From: Pempheris klunzingeri
Taxonomy: Eukaryota > Chordata > Actinopteri > Acropomatiformes > Pempheridae
Length of the DNA stretch: 64,000 bases
Direction: 5' to 3'
Assembly: GCF_042242105.1 (NCBI RefSeq)
Contig: NC_092012.1
Location: 16,126,543-16,190,542, forward strand
A program made the position numbers and the translations under genes. Below are positions 22,501 to 34,860 of the stretch, one piece after another; the stretch's first letter is position 1; each line of letters begins with the position of its first letter. The notes below the pieces were generated by a model, which was not told the DNA's origin, did no database searches, and saw only the letters and a program-made list of their open reading frames with translations.

Positions 22501-25500
22501 TCATGTTCTAGGAGACAAAGGCAACAACGGTTCAGATTTATGTTAAAAACTGTGCGACAGCAATGCAGCAGAGGGATTAAACAATGTGAACTTTTTGTAT
22601 TGTAAACATTATATAGAACCAATAACTGTGTCCAATCCAGCTGTTGGTGTACTACATGCTTGTGGACCATATGCCGTCTTTATCTGTTATTCTGGTTGTC
22701 TGAACGAAAAACTCTTTAAAAGAAATGAATGGAAGACTATGAGAGAGTGACTTGACTTCTCATTTGATGTATTACTACATCAGTAAACATTTTCCTTATG
22801 AGTTTATGGTCTCGTTTAAAGTCTTCATCCAAACAGCATGGTGTTCATTTTGTAAATGATGGTCCCATTCAGAGTAAAATAGACTATAAAGCTGGGTATG
22901 CTGCAGACTAACCAATCAGAGACCGATCATGCCTAACCATAACCAATCAGAGGCAGGCTTTCACAGAATGTGGGAACTCAAAAAAATAAAATAAAATCAA
23001 ACATCACTTCTGGCTCCAAAAAAACAAGATGGTGACGGCCAAAATGCCAAACACGAGGCTTCAAAATGGTAGTCGACAAACCAATGGGTGATGTCATGGT
23101 CCACTTCTCGTGTACAGCTATGAGTCAGCATAGCTGAAGCTATCAGGGATTGGAAGAGACCATTGGCTGCCATTTATTCCTATAGAATACAAAAAATACT
23201 TCCACGCATTCATCCACATCTTTCATTTGGTTTGTGTCAAATGTTTTTGTTTTCTAGTTGGTTTTCTACCGTTTTCATATTCACTAGACATATTAGGTTT
23301 TGCTTCACTAACCGACAATCAATCTACAACCACAGGAAGAAATGGAAGTGTCTGCCAGGAAATCATTTGATGTGAAATTTCTGTGCAAGCTCTCAGGCAC
23401 ATCATTGTGAGAAATGATATTTCCCTTTCATAACATTACCAAGGGGTGGACGAAATATCAGGAACACTTGACAATATCATTCAATACAATGCAATAGCCC
23501 CACAATAAAGATGATTTTTGGGTCATTTTTGCCTTTGCTTTTGATAGTGGATGGTAGTAGTAGACAGTTAGTAGACATTAATTAAGGCTTCAGTGGTAAA
23601 ATACGTTTTAAACCATCTCTATCTGTCTCTCTCTCTCTATCTCTCTCTCTGCACCAAATATTGTGCAGCTCTTTCTGTGAATGTGCCATCATGTCTGAAT
23701 GTAGCCAGTGGGAGCATTAACACAAAATTCAACCATGTCTAAACGACACTTTAACAGATAGATGAAGCCTGTGACGTTAAGGTCATCAGCTGGGCTCAAA
23801 CAGAGGACGCTGCTACTACATGGTCAGCAACCTAAACGCTTTACCCACCAGACTGCCTCTAATATGTTCAAGTTTCAGCACTATCGTGCCGGACAGATGA
23901 TTCGATCCAGTAGCCATTTTGAGGGTGGAGTCTGTTAACTGAGATTGCATTATACTGTAAATTGAAATCTGTGCCCATTTTTAATTCTTTCTCGAGGCTC
24001 AAACATGAAGTTATAGAGTTATTCCAAACAGTAACAAATCAGTACAGAGTTCATCCTACAGCTTAGATGTGACTAATACTTGTAGTGTAAGTTACAGTTA
24101 GTAAAGAGGGTCAGTAAACCTCCTCAAAAGAACAATTATAAATTCAGGGGAAATGAATGGGTAACACGTTTCAATAATAACTCACTGTAGCAGAAGGTAT
24201 GCACTGACGTCACTTTTTCACATGATACCACCCCCCAAACCTCACTATGAACAAACTGAGCTGTGAGCGAGAAGAAAAACACACAAAGACTGAAAAAGTA
24301 AAGGCCGTCAGAATCTACAGCGCTCCATGCTGCGTAACAGGCGCCCAGCGGTCTGTGGACAGAAATCAAGCTTCCTGATGTATATACAGAATGTAACATC
24401 ACACAAAACAGTGGCATAACAGTGCCTGAGGCAGGTTTATTGTCTCATCTTGATACATTTACTGAATAAAACCCCAGAATCCTTTTGAACTCAGAGCACA
24501 AAATTGTGCACTGTGAGCTGTTCTGGGTTTAATTCAGCAGAACCCTCCTGGAAAACTCTCCTGACCTCTGGAAACACATCCCTGGACCAGTTTTAAAGCA
24601 GCAGCCTCGTCAAAATGGTTGACAGCCTTAAATGATATTGTGCTCCTCAGTGGAAAAGTGTACACCATTGCATGTTTCATTTAGGAAACAGCTTGCTTGC
24701 TCTGTTAATATTACACAGACTCTGGGAAATTATTGCTTCGCTTCTCTTTGGCCTTCAGCAGTCGGTGAGAACGTCTGCCTGAATTCTTTCTAAACCTGTG
24801 CAGCAAATTGCCTAACAGCTCTTAACCATCTTACCAGTGTTTTCTATGGGTTTTACACATATGAATGCACAGTGGTAGATGCAGACTGTTGCAACTGTGA
24901 TTTCATTAAAACATTTGACAATTTACAGAACTTCAGTATTTTTTTTTCTTTCTAGAAACAGTTTTATGCTCTTAAGAAGAATAATGTCGTCAGCTATATT
25001 GTTGTTTACAAGTTCCTGTCAGTTTTAACTAGATTTGTCTTCTCCAGTATACATGAGATGCAAATCAGGACTGAGTAATATTCAACTAGTCATTCATTTT
25101 AAGGCTGGTGGTTTGATCTTCTTCTGTCCACATGCTTCCAATGTGTGTGAAACTGATTTTATTGGTCAAATGTGAAAATCATTTGAGCTTATGACCAAAA
25201 TAGGTAATAAATATCAGCGCAAACTGCTTTAGTCAAGAAATAAAGTTGTATTAAGAAAAGTCTCTTGGTGCACTATTAATGTACTACATATATGTAATCA
25301 ATATGCTTACACGCATTATGGTGTCTGCATTGTTCTAAAAGTTAAATAGTTTGACTTTGAACTGGTGCTTTATTCTGTTTTTATCTCTGGTCGTGGTGGA
25401 GGGTTTTAAAAGCTGCCAAAAATACATATGTAGAAAGAAATTCCTTTATTTTAAATCAGCCCCTCGACGGTTGAAGAGAATTTCTACTATGATTACAATT

Positions 25501-28500
25501 CATCCTTTAATTATGAGTGAGGATTTATCGCCATTTTACATTCATACACATCATATCATATGTATGCCATATATGTCACACCTGTGCACCCACACACCTG
25601 AGAACCGAACCGACTAATTCTTGCATCCAGCCTCAGAGCGATGTTTCCCAGCTGGCTCTAAACGTCTGCTGCCATTTAACTCTGAGATCAAGATAAGCCC
25701 TGCAGCTGAGCCATACAACTCTATTATGAGCATGTGGTTGTAAGTGATTTCCCTTTGAATTCAACTCTTTCACAATAAAATACTACAGATGGTAGAAATA
25801 CAAAAAAAAAATACTTAACTGATATTAAACTCTTAAAAGTCTACAAACTGGGGTTTCTGATTTAGGCTGCAGTTAAACGCTATCGAAACAGGACTGGATG
25901 ATAATTCAATATCACTGTTTGTCGACTTTCAGTGGTATCTTATTCTAATAATGCAGTGTGTTATGTCATACTGTTGTTCAATCATTTCAATTAAGTTCTC
26001 TTAAATCATAATAAGCAATATGTAAAACCTGAAAAATGAGACATTCTTCTATTTCCTTCACGCCCAACAAGGAGTATAATGCTGCTTTAGAATAATTTTG
26101 AAAAAGTCTCAGTCTCAAAAGTCTCTTTCTCGGCTCACAGATAGAGGGATACAGTACAGATTCTGTGTGTGCGTCCCATGGGCAGCGAGCTACTCCAGCT
26201 TTGATGCTTGGCGAGGAGAGCTGAGGTGAAAAGCCTTCAGCTGGCCCATCAGAGTGTGTGGATTAGGACGCTTACGAGCAGCAGTGATGGCAGGATTAGC
26301 AGGGCTGTGTAATGGACCACATCTCTTCACTTTAGGCCAGAGAGCTCTGACACCAGATGAGCGCTCGGAGATCGGATGATTAGCACTGCATCACTCACAT
26401 TCATCTGTGCTTGTGTTGGATGTATTTCCACAGTACAACATTAGCACGGCACTCAGCTGAGGCCTTTCAGGGGCCTTTTAAATTTTCGTTCTTCAGAGTA
26501 AGCATCTAAGAGAAGGCCTCTCTCTTTGAGGCCTCTCTCTTTGTTTTCTTTAGCCCTAAATTCTCCTGGAGACAAAGTCCTGAGTAGATATAATTATCTG
26601 GTAGTTGACAGAATATGGCATTAAAGTGCAAAAGTGAGAGATTTGGTTCCCACAAAGGTTTCATTTCTTAACATGAGAGTCCTAGTTGAAAAAACACGTG
26701 CAGCAGTTGAAACACACAGCCGAGAAATCAAATCTATTTAAAATCAAGCCGCATACTATAAAAACATATATAAAAGAAAGTGACCATGCTTCTATAAAAA
26801 CATATATAAAAGAAAGTGACCATGCTTCTGAATATTGGAGAAAGAGCCGTTATTCCCCATGATGCATTTTAAATTTAAAACCAAAACTTTTCTGCCAAGC
26901 AAAACGACTGAGAAGCAGTTTTTGGTTGAGAAACACATACTGAGGTTGATATTGATCAAATTCTGTGCCATTGCTAAATAAAATCATTTGAAAGGATGCA
27001 GCCGTCACATATTTGTCAGGCAAATTCAATGAATCTGTCAGCATTCAGGTCTATAAATATTTATACAAATGTACACAGCAGTCCTGTGAACCTAAAGAAA
27101 CAACACATCCATCACTGGGGGACAAAAGTAAGCCATTACATAATGCCATGGCCTATAAGTGGGAACTGTAAATAATGAACAGTTTACAAGACCGTAATGT
27201 CCCATAATGTGGGTCACACTTGTATGAATCCTGGCGCAACATTAGCAGCTGTCGCTGCTCTACATTTTTGTTGAATTACTCATCAAGCTAATCTAATGTT
27301 TCTAATGTTTCTTTCAGCTCCTGCTTAGATAGAGAATCTCTCTATATAATGCAGCCCAATACAAATACACCGCTAACTATGCTCTATAGATCACCGTATG
27401 ATCAACATAAACTGACTGTAAGTTTCATAAAGGTGCATAACCCTGCATATAGTTTCATCTCTGATCTTGTAATTTGACGTCCAAAACAAACTGTTTCATC
27501 AGCAATTTCTCATCATGTTTTCTCTCAGTCAATGTCTCTGCTTACTCAATTGGATACAGATTTCTATTCAGAAGGCCTTTAATTTGATTACCAGAGTGTC
27601 TACCAAACATGTCTATGTATGCCAAATTTACATTCGTTCATCACCAGACAGGCGAGGGTTAAGGGCATGTGCAAGAACAGAGAATAATGCTTTTTGAAGC
27701 CCATTTTGGGTTTTTATCTTCTTTATTCAGAACAAATAAAAGGTTTAAGAAACTTCTATGAACAACGCCCGTCACTGTGAGTGACGTTAAATCCAAACAA
27801 AAGAGCCTTCTTAAACATAATAACCCATTTCCTCCAGTACTTGAACAGTCATCGTGGATGAATTGCCTCGTGAGAGTCCACTCAGACAAAAGCAGAGCAA
27901 AACTACGCTCACTTCAACAGCTCCTCCGAGTAAATATTCAACAATAGCTAAAGAGCAGCCGTGCAACTGCTATTTTAATCCTCATACACTCCTGTGACAG
28001 ATGATGTTTTTAAAGCTGAATTTATAAATAGAACTACATCTGTTATGAACTTCTACTTCCCAAAGTCAGGGAGGCTTCTGTTGTATATTATAGCAATCAA
28101 TAAGCAATGAGAACTCATCTCTCCGAGTGTTAGAGAAGAGGACACCTTTTGTTTGACATGCACATAAACACACTTCAGACTTGCTCTCTCTTAGATCTCA
28201 GCTTCCAGCATCCCGGAGCCCCGCCCACCGTAGTCTCCACATACTGTGTCGACCACAGCACACGGACATGAGGACACCCACATGCGAAAGAGCTACCAGG
28301 CCAGTGTCTAGGATTAGACTGCCATAATAACTATGCAACACAAACTTTAACCACTCCCTTACTTAAACAGTGCATGTTCAGGGCACCACTGGTTTATTTA
28401 AGAGGTTGTATTTCAGCTCAACTTAAATTTAGAAAGACGATGCAGTAAGCTTCTACGAGGAGACTGCATGTTATTTTTTTTTTTTCTCCTCTCTGAATGA

Positions 28501-28659
28501 GGGACAAGTGTGGCTTCAAATCATTCACAGATGTGCTGGTGCTCTGCCACGCGAAAGCAGGAGAGGCAGGGCCTCTCCCACACCGTAGGCAAGCAGTGGA
28601 GATGGGAGGTAGCAGGGGAGCCAGAGCTGGAGCTCCATCTCCAAGTGCTTCTCATGGTG

Positions 28660-28690
<31 letters not shown>

Positions 28691-31600
28691 GCCTAAGTAA
28701 TAGCCGGGAGCTGAACCCAGCCATGCGTCTCTAAGCATTCACAGCCATGTGAAACAACATAATCTGACACTCCTGACCCCTGTTGTTCCCTGGGCCTTGC
28801 AAGACACATATTATGTAACATATAGAGCAGTGGAAAAAAGCTAAGCTGCAGTTTTATGTGGTTTGTAATCAACTCGATGCTTATTTCCATATTACGGAAC
28901 ATCCGCTGGCCTTCTCTGCTGCCTCAATGCAAATGTGCAAACATGTTTTAGTGTTAGCATGCAGCTTTTCTGAATGTGTGTGTGTGTGGACAGATCAGAG
29001 CAGTGTGCGTCTCACTTTGTATACTGTGGAGAAAATATATCAATAGTGGCGGGGCTGAGATATTTTGAGTGCATCAAAGAGACAAAGTGAGAGCTCATTA
29101 AACTTGCACTATTATGGTTTTCGACGCAGAGAGAAAGAGGGGTGAGAGACTGAGTTCATCCCAAAAGCCCTGCGCTCCTCAAGCACCATGAACAGTCAGC
29201 AGCTAACTAACACACACATAAGCAAAAACACAAGCCTGTTTGATAATAATATTCCGCAGCGATTAGCCGGGCCTTACCTGCTCGTAGTTTAGCCGCTGAG
29301 CCTCTGATATCTCCTTAGGCTTGGTTTCCAGAATGTAGTCTCCTGCAGTGAGAGGAGCAGACAGATGTTGGCAGAAGTGTTGACTTATATTGCACTGACA
29401 GAGCGACACAATCGCCACCTTGATTGGGACTGATTATCACAATGGCTTCATGTCTTAAGTGTATGTGTAGAAGGTGACAGATGTTTTGAGATGTTTTAAA
29501 TGCCAACAGGAGGAGGGGGGGTGGGTGGCACTGGCCAGCTGTTTACCCAGGAAAGGCTGTGCCAAATATGTAGCATCAGCCGAGCCCCTGTCCACCGGGG
29601 TGTCACCTGAGAGCTCTTGTCGACTTGGCTCTGCAGCAGCCCTGCCTGGCAGCTGTCCGGCTCCAGCTCTGTTCAGCCTGATCAGCGCTGCTTATTTCTT
29701 CAATTATTTATTTCTTATTTATTCAATCATTTCTCAAGGAGAACCATTAACGCACAGCAAACACCACCACCTCCAAACCACGTGTTCATTTTCGTCGTCC
29801 TGTGTTTGCCACGCTCGCTTACACAATTCTTTAGTTCTGAATGATTTCAGAAACTATGCAAGAGTTTCACATAGATTGAATAGCAAAGGAAGTTATGCAA
29901 ATATATTCTTGATATTGCAGTTAAAGTTTCCTTGCAGTCCGCTCCTTACTTATAAAACTCTCGTGTAAGTATTTTTCAAAATCCTTCACAGAGCATCATT
30001 AATTTCCCGCTGCACTTTCAACACGTACTTTTCCTGAGAATTACTCAGAGGAATGCCATCGACCTCTTGTCATCAACAGCTACATTAAGTAAAAACAGCT
30101 ACACATGGAGGGAAAAATGCTTTCATTTGTATTTTGCTCAAACAAATAGAATGAATGGAGTACATCTAGGGGGGGAAAAAAAACCCTTTTAAGCTTTTTT
30201 TTTTTTCGTGTACTTAGTGCTAATAATTGTATAATTGTAATAACTGGCCCAGAAAGGCACAACTGTCCAAGCCTAAACCGGCCTTTCTCTGCACAAAATA
30301 CAGCTAATACAGCAGCTACCATGTGAGCAAAGCAGAGAGATGTGTTAGACTCTTTTAATTTACATGCAAACTTGTGTTTTATGAACTAAAATGAACTCAA
30401 ACTAAAGCACCAGTCGGGATCGTAGACTACTTGTAGCTGCGATTTTTAAACTGCCAGTTGCGGTTTTTAAAACTCTTCTGATCTGATTTATATCCCGTCA
30501 CCCTAGATGAATATCTTACTGCGAGTCAAGATTTCTTTTCCAGCAGCGGTCCCGTCAGAGGAGTGGTTGTACCACAGTATGTCCAGAAACAGGGAAAACC
30601 CCTCACTGCTCTGTGCCACAGTGAACTCGCTCATCTCTTGTCCTCTTGTAATATCTATATCTGTGTGACCCGATAGGTCCGGATCACTGGCATGCTACAC
30701 TGCGTGCTGTTTGCTCAGCAGTGAGACCACCACCCACTTTGAACATCACGTCTGAACTTCATCACACACCATCAGGCTTGGTGTTTGTTTCTAATGTGTT
30801 ATGAATCCAGCAGCCGCTGAACATTATACAATATTAACTTTGTGCGCTGTGATTGTACACAAGCACAAGGTCAACTCATCCGCCCAAATACCACACAAAT
30901 GGGCACATTTGGAGACAAAGAAAATGCACATAGCGATAACAATGTGAAATTCCTTCATTATTCAATTGTCACTCATAGAGATGTGAGCAATGTTTGCTTG
31001 GTAGCCCACAGATAGTTCAACAATAAAAGTGCTGTGATGTGGATTATGTTGGTCTACTCTAATAAGGCCCTGACAGCTAATGGGAGACACTACCAAGGAC
31101 TGGCTGAGCCCCTGCTGTAACCAGACACTCTACTTTGATATTGTAGAGTAATCTCAGTTATGAAGGGCAGGAGACAGCCAAAGAGAGGAGATAGCTCCTG
31201 TTTCCTTTGCAGCATTTGGATCTTGGGGGATTCCCCTGTTCTGGTCTCTTCCTCTGTTGACTTTGGAATATTTTCATACATATCTGACCCTAAGAATGTA
31301 ACCACTCATTTGAGAGGATGTGAAACGTAAGAATGTTTACTAGACTGCTGAACCTCAGAAACAGTGGCTTCATGGGCTTGTCTGTTTACAAGTGTGCACA
31401 CATGGGAAACACTTTCAAGCTGGTGTAAAAACAGGCCACTGTGTTATTACTGCAGTAAGCTACTTTATAAATGTATTATCACCTGCATGGTACAAAACAC
31501 GTTATTGTAAATGTGTTGGGCCAGATTCAGTGAGGCGGCATGGCTTAACGTAATCATTACTACATTTTTCCTCTTTGATCAGCAATGTGGCATCAACTTG

Positions 31601-32916
31601 CTCTTGTGTAATATGTAACAACAAACACTCACCAAGATACTCCATCAGTTGCTCAGCAGTAATAATTTCCATCATAGGTGGCATCTTTACCTGCAACATG
31701 AACACATCACACCCCTTGAGTGGGATTCAACGTGTACTGGCATGTTCATACATAATGGTAAAATTGAGAAATCATACATGAGCTTTCTTGACAGAAATTA
31801 ATTTGATAGCAGGATGTGCAGAAGGATCGAGAGGCACTAGGACTTGTCCATAGATCTGATGTTAGATGTGTTTTGGTAACTACTATCAAGTCCAAATGTT
31901 GCACGTTGCAGTTACATAAAATAAGTGGAGACAGAGCTCAGAGCTACCTTATAAAATATTTGTGTTGTATTTGTTTTAAGTTTCTATTGATTCAGAGGCT
32001 TTACCTTCCATGCAAGCAGTAAAACATTCATAATTGCCAGTAATGGACAGGGGCCGTTCTCGTTCTGGGTGATGATCGGCGTGTTCTCCTCCCTCCACTT
32101 GATCCACTTAATGTGGTAAATGGACTGGCCGGCGGTCCGGTCCTTAGTGCAGACAGTCTTTGTCCCATCAGCCCCGTACTCGCTCTGCAAGGCCAGGGCC
32201 AGCCCTCTGTCCTCCAGCCCCTCGCTGTTCAGGTCGGAGCTGGGGCAGGAGTTGAGGTTGGAGAAGGACTCGAGGGAATCCATGCTTCGGGACTCTCCCC
32301 CGAGGCTGGGATCGGGGTCACTCCCACTCGGTAATCCCTCCGATAAGGTGTGATCACCGGACAGCCCCGACTTGACGTTTGCTGCGATTGCATTGTTCGG
32401 ACACAGATGGGTCGGTTTGGCAAGTTTTGTCGGTTCACTTTCTCCACAAGCCAAATCCTCGTGCTGCACATCTGTGCTCTCCTTAGCAGGAGGTGAGGAC
32501 GGGCCGTCGGTTTTGTTGTTTACTAACTTTGAGGCACCACCCTCGCTATCTTCTGCAGCCAGCACCGAGTCATGCCCCATCCCGTTACTGATCTGATCCA
32601 CGGACCCCGACCACGATCCGCTCGCCTCGGTGTCCTTCCTCTTATCCTCCTGCACGGGGAGGACTTCGACCTCCTCTGGCACGCCAGACTTCCCAGCACT
32701 GGGAATGACATTAGCTGCGCCGGGAGAACTAACATTAGTGGTGCTGTTATTACAACTAACGTTAACCAAAGTACTGAGAGGAGCCTCACTATTCTTGCAT
32801 TTCTCGGCTGTTCCTTTCACTCCGCCGACAGCTGTAACATCGCCCATCTCTCCCGCGATCGTGGCACACAAAGAGCTCCCGTCAGTGTCTCGATGCAGGT
32901 TTGCATTTTTCTCCAT
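15910..32916 (-). CDS. mindy2: MINDY2 / FAM63B K48-linkage deubiquitinase (9 coding exons, 671 aa)
   Basis: Cysteine protease that trims K48-linked polyubiquitin. Coding exons, 5' to 3' on minus: 32916-32005, 31690-31633, 29342-29278, 22507-22349, 21389-21287, 19462-19320, 18399-18226, 17225-17013, 16098-15910; total 2016 nt, frame intact. The long exon 1 (304 codons) carries a Ser/Gly/Asp-rich N-terminal extension and then the start of the MINDY catalytic domain. The family's catalytic Gln and Cys are Q284 and C290 (TQNENGPCPL), and the His is H472 (NNHFSTM). The Gln-Cys spacing of 6 and Cys-His spacing of 182 equal those of human MINDY1 as I remember it (Q131/C137/H319), so the enzyme should be active. 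The C-terminus has ubiquitin-binding motifs, Ala tracts and CVIL. The start is the first ATG of the exon 1 frame. Human MINDY2 is about 621 aa; the extra length lies in the N-terminal and Ala-rich parts. Divergent from ADAM10. Confidence 0.95.
17013..17225 (-). other. mindy2: MINDY2 exon 8: ubiquitin-binding motifs and poly-Ala tract
   Basis: Encodes DYLMALSLQQEQ (UIM-like: acidic start, hydrophobic-x-x-Ala-x-x-Ser core) and SDLELAKKLQEEEDRR (MIU-type motif, as known in MINDY1). Then comes a Gln/Glu run and 14 consecutive alanines encoded by mixed GCA/GCG/GCT codons (about 17020-17065). The MIU helps MINDY enzymes prefer long ubiquitin chains. Confidence 0.85.
17226..19319 (-). other. mindy2: MINDY2 introns 7 and 6 (flanking exon 7)
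   Basis: Intron 7 is 17226-18225 and intron 6 is 18400-19319; exon 7 (18226-18399) between them encodes GQLYLLVTDQGF and the end of the catalytic core. No gene or clear repeat family was recognised. Several 60-100 codon open frames here are unsupported. Confidence 0.6.
19490..19517. repeat. mindy2: (GA)n microsatellite at the MINDY2 exon 6 acceptor
   Basis: Fourteen GA units on +. On the minus strand it is a CT tract that, with adjoining C/T-rich bases down to 19470, forms the polypyrimidine tract for the acceptor at 19463/19462 (CCAAG|GC). Confidence 0.88.
19518..21286 (-). other. mindy2: MINDY2 intron 5
   Basis: AT-rich intron with a poly-A stretch near 20478-20510. A likely branch site (CTAAC on minus, plus 19531-19527) lies just 5' of the GA microsatellite. 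No gene recognised. Confidence 0.6.
21390..22348 (-). other. mindy2: MINDY2 intron 4 with a dispersed-repeat fragment
   Basis: Roughly 21975-22110 resembles a common fish interspersed repeat: a motif of the type TTTATTCATATAGCGCC, followed by a variant of ATCTCAAGACGCTTTCC and AAAGAGCAGGTCTA. I recall such sequence from many teleost genomes but cannot name the family. The rest of the intron is plain. Confidence 0.45.
22860..23140. repeat. Dispersed fish repeat
   Basis: Contains two AACCAATCAGAG copies about 35 bp apart and the phrase CAAGATGGTGACGGCCAAAA followed by AACCAATGGGTGATGTCATGG. I recognise this wording from repeats scattered through percomorph genomes. No coding capacity; it may be a non-autonomous DNA element. 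The family name is unknown to me. Confidence 0.5.
23512..23860 (-). mobile_element. tRNA-derived SINE remnant
   Basis: On the minus strand the head (about 23860-23785) reads like a degenerate tRNA: an A-box-like TGGTGGGTAAAGCG, then a B-box-like CTCTGTTTGAGCCCAG. A CT-rich body follows (23650-23620), and the tail resembles GCAAAAATGACCCAAAAA (near 23530-23512). This head/CT/tail layout matches an abundant fish SINE that I remember. It is decayed and interrupted. Confidence 0.5.
23627..23651. repeat. (CT)n microsatellite
   Basis: Imperfect CT repeat inside the SINE remnant. Confidence 0.75.
26756..26829. repeat. Perfect 36-bp tandem duplication
   Basis: Units 26756-26791 and 26792-26827 are identical, and two further bases (26828-26829) continue the pattern. 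Each unit starts CTATAAAAACATATATAAAA and ends in GTGACCATGCTT. Identity over the whole unit suggests a recent duplication. Confidence 0.9.
28664..28690. repeat. (CA)n microsatellite
   Basis: About 13 CA units in MINDY2 intron 3. Confidence 0.88.
29343..31632 (-). other. mindy2: MINDY2 intron 2
   Basis: 2.3 kb between the exon ending MEYL and the exon starting GDYILETKPK. It has a poly-A/poly-T patch near 30174-30206. The 164-codon open frame at 29474-29968 on + shows no family likeness and lacks an exon context. Confidence 0.6.
31691..32004 (-). other. mindy2: MINDY2 intron 1
   Basis: Short 314-bp GT-AG intron separating the catalytic Cys exon from the exon beginning VKMPPMMEIITAEQLMEYL. 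Nothing else seen. Confidence 0.75.
32005..32055 (-). other. mindy2: MINDY2 catalytic Gln/Cys motif (end of exon 1)
   Basis: The last codons of exon 1 read TQNENGPCPLLAIMNVLLLA, then WK. C290 of GPCPL is the nucleophile expected for MINDY enzymes, and Q284 supplies the oxyanion hole. The exon ends with the donor GTAAAG directly after this helix. Confidence 0.93.
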
Positions 32917-33100
32917 TTCGATTTACAGACTGTCGACAGATTTTAGCTAAATTGCAGCCGCAGCTTCGGTCCCAAAGACGCCATGACAACTCTGCCAGTG
33001 ACGTCATCAGAGTGAATAGCTTTCAGGCCGAGCGAGGAGGCGTTTTAGGGGCTCGTATCTCTTAGACTCTCAACGTTTATCGCTACGATAAAAAGTGTGT
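32917..33100 (-). promoter_or_regulatory. mindy2: MINDY2 promoter-proximal region with a consensus CRE
   Basis: A perfect TGACGTCA palindrome (CREB/ATF site) lies at 32999-33006, 83 bp upstream of the MINDY2 ATG. CpG-containing sequence surrounds it and no TATA box is evident. The spacing fits a core-promoter-proximal CRE. Confidence 0.6.
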
Positions 33101-34860
33101 GACCAGCCGGACATTGATGGTATTAACATTAATTTCAGCTGATGATTATTGATTATTTGTCAAAAACAAATTTGCAATATTTTCCACCTCAAAGCAAACG
33201 TTGTTTTGCTTGTTCAGGGGCGACGCAGAGTTAAAAGTACAGTTCAGACTCTTTTTGTCTATCGAACAGAACATCGCATATGACTTCAGCAAGGTGACAG
33301 AATACAGAATATAAAGTTCAAGACAGGGACTTTTGGATCAGGCTGTGGCGTTGTTGGCTGCAGCTTCTAACGGTTTACAGTTTGAAGTACTTTCCTTTAA
33401 CGAGGATCCCTGAACGTAGCACGAACAGAACGTACAGTGGCCGTCTTGCGTGCGAATGCTCGCGCACTTGTGAGGACTTAAAGCTCTCGCGCAGCCAGAC
33501 GTCCGTGCTGCTGTCCGGGTCCACGAGACTCCGGACGGTACAGGGCCGTCATGTCTGAACCACATTAATACTGTTAATGTACAACAAAATAACAGGTCTG
33601 CTTTATTTCTTCAGTTTGGCGTAAAAACAAAGTTACCCCCAACGTAAACTGACAGAGTTAACTCGTGCAAAGTCATGACAGCATACTGTATCCACACACT
33701 TTCACTTTTCTGAGCTTTCCTTTTTTACTAAAAGTGATCTTTTTTTGGAAGAGGGGGGGCTTTCTCCGAACTTCCTTGGACCTATTGAGATGGAGCAATG
33801 CGAGCAAAGTCCCATATAGGTTAGTGTACCCAGGGAAAGTTATTATTTTGACAGGTCTGATCAGCCCACATGCAGTAACTAATGATGGTCGCTGGGTGGC
33901 AGCAATTACTCGACCGAGCAGAAGAGGAGCTCCTGGCAGACATGCTCCCACTGATCTTCATTCATTCAATCCATTCTTCCATCAATGTCTGAGAATATGG
34001 GACGTACATATTTTTGTTTGTCTCTTAATTTAAGATGCCTCCATGAAAAAAAAAGCCTTCTCACTGTTAGAGCTCTTAATGAATGTGATGATTTTAATAC
34101 AGTAGAAGCAACAGTACCAGGTGGTTGAGATCACAAAACTAAACATAACCAGTGTTTCTTTGTTAAGCTCACACTGTGAGATCATTTATTTCTATATAAA
34201 TCCTGTAAAGCTCAGTGTCTAAGAAAGAAAGATTGTTTCCACTGATGACACCTTTAACTTTAAAAAAATAAATAAAAATCATTCTATTTTAGTTAGGGAC
34301 AGATGCAAGTCAAACTGAGGACACTTCAAACAATACTTTTCAAGACAGGCATCGTTAACTGCATATCAGTCAGTCATTTTAATTATTTTATTACTCGTAG
34401 TCTATAATAATAAAGGTCTTGATGAATGTTGAGATCTAAAATGGCACCCTTCCCTTGCAGGTGGCATAGCTTGGCAGAGATGACAGAAACATATTTAGCA
34501 GTACTTTCGTTCAAAGATCAAGTGGGTTCAAGTGCGAGACTTTTGACATTAGTATGGCCGACACAGGAAGTCACACCGTTGTCTTATGAACAGGATGTGC
34601 TCTTTTAATAAACCTCATCAACATAAAACCACAACAAAAACTGTCGTTAAACAAGGAAAGTGTTATTTGAACGGGTAAACAGGCTGCAAACAGGCAGCAG
34701 ACAGAAGCTGCACGGCAGTCTTAATGTTGTAAATGGTGGCGTAGGGCTGATTTGTGGCTGGTTCTTAGAGTCCCTCGACCTATGACCGCAGTAGTAGAGG
34801 GATGGGTGTGTCCGGGCTGTCCTGGCAAAACTCACCGGAAGGGAGGAGTGTTTGTCACGC
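33101..34860. other. Intergenic part of the divergent MINDY2-ADAM10 region
   Basis: 1.8 kb with no recognised gene. It has short G/C-rich patches (33400-33560) and AT-rich sequence (34140-34440). The open frames at 33338-33565 (-) and 33665-34033 (+) do not resemble known proteins. Confidence 0.5.

Larger units (their letters stand above)
22508..29277 (-). other. mindy2: MINDY2 intron 3 (6.8 kb)
   Basis: The largest MINDY2 intron. It holds a dispersed fish repeat at about 22860-23140, a SINE remnant at 23512-23860, a perfect 36-bp tandem duplication at 26756-26829, (CA)n at 28664-28690, and possible short repeat pieces near 23440-23510 and 25890-26090. No protein-coding or RNA gene recognised. 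Confidence 0.6.

Noticed and set aside
29474..29968. 164-codon open frame on + in MINDY2 intron 2
   Set aside because: No recognisable domain, low-complexity hydrophobic stretch, no exon partners, and it overlaps nothing conserved that I can identify.
32523..32946. Several open frames overlapping MINDY2 exon 1 on both strands
   Set aside because: Shadows of the real MINDY2 frame, caused by its GC-rich Ser/Gly/Pro coding sequence.
32980..33000. RFX X-box-like half sites near the MINDY2 promoter
   Set aside because: The GACGCCATGACAAC stretch departs from the consensus at several positions, so I do not claim a site.
33338..34033. Possible small genes in the MINDY2-ADAM10 spacer
   Set aside because: The frames are short (75-122 codons) on both strands with no similarity, start context or splice signals to support them.
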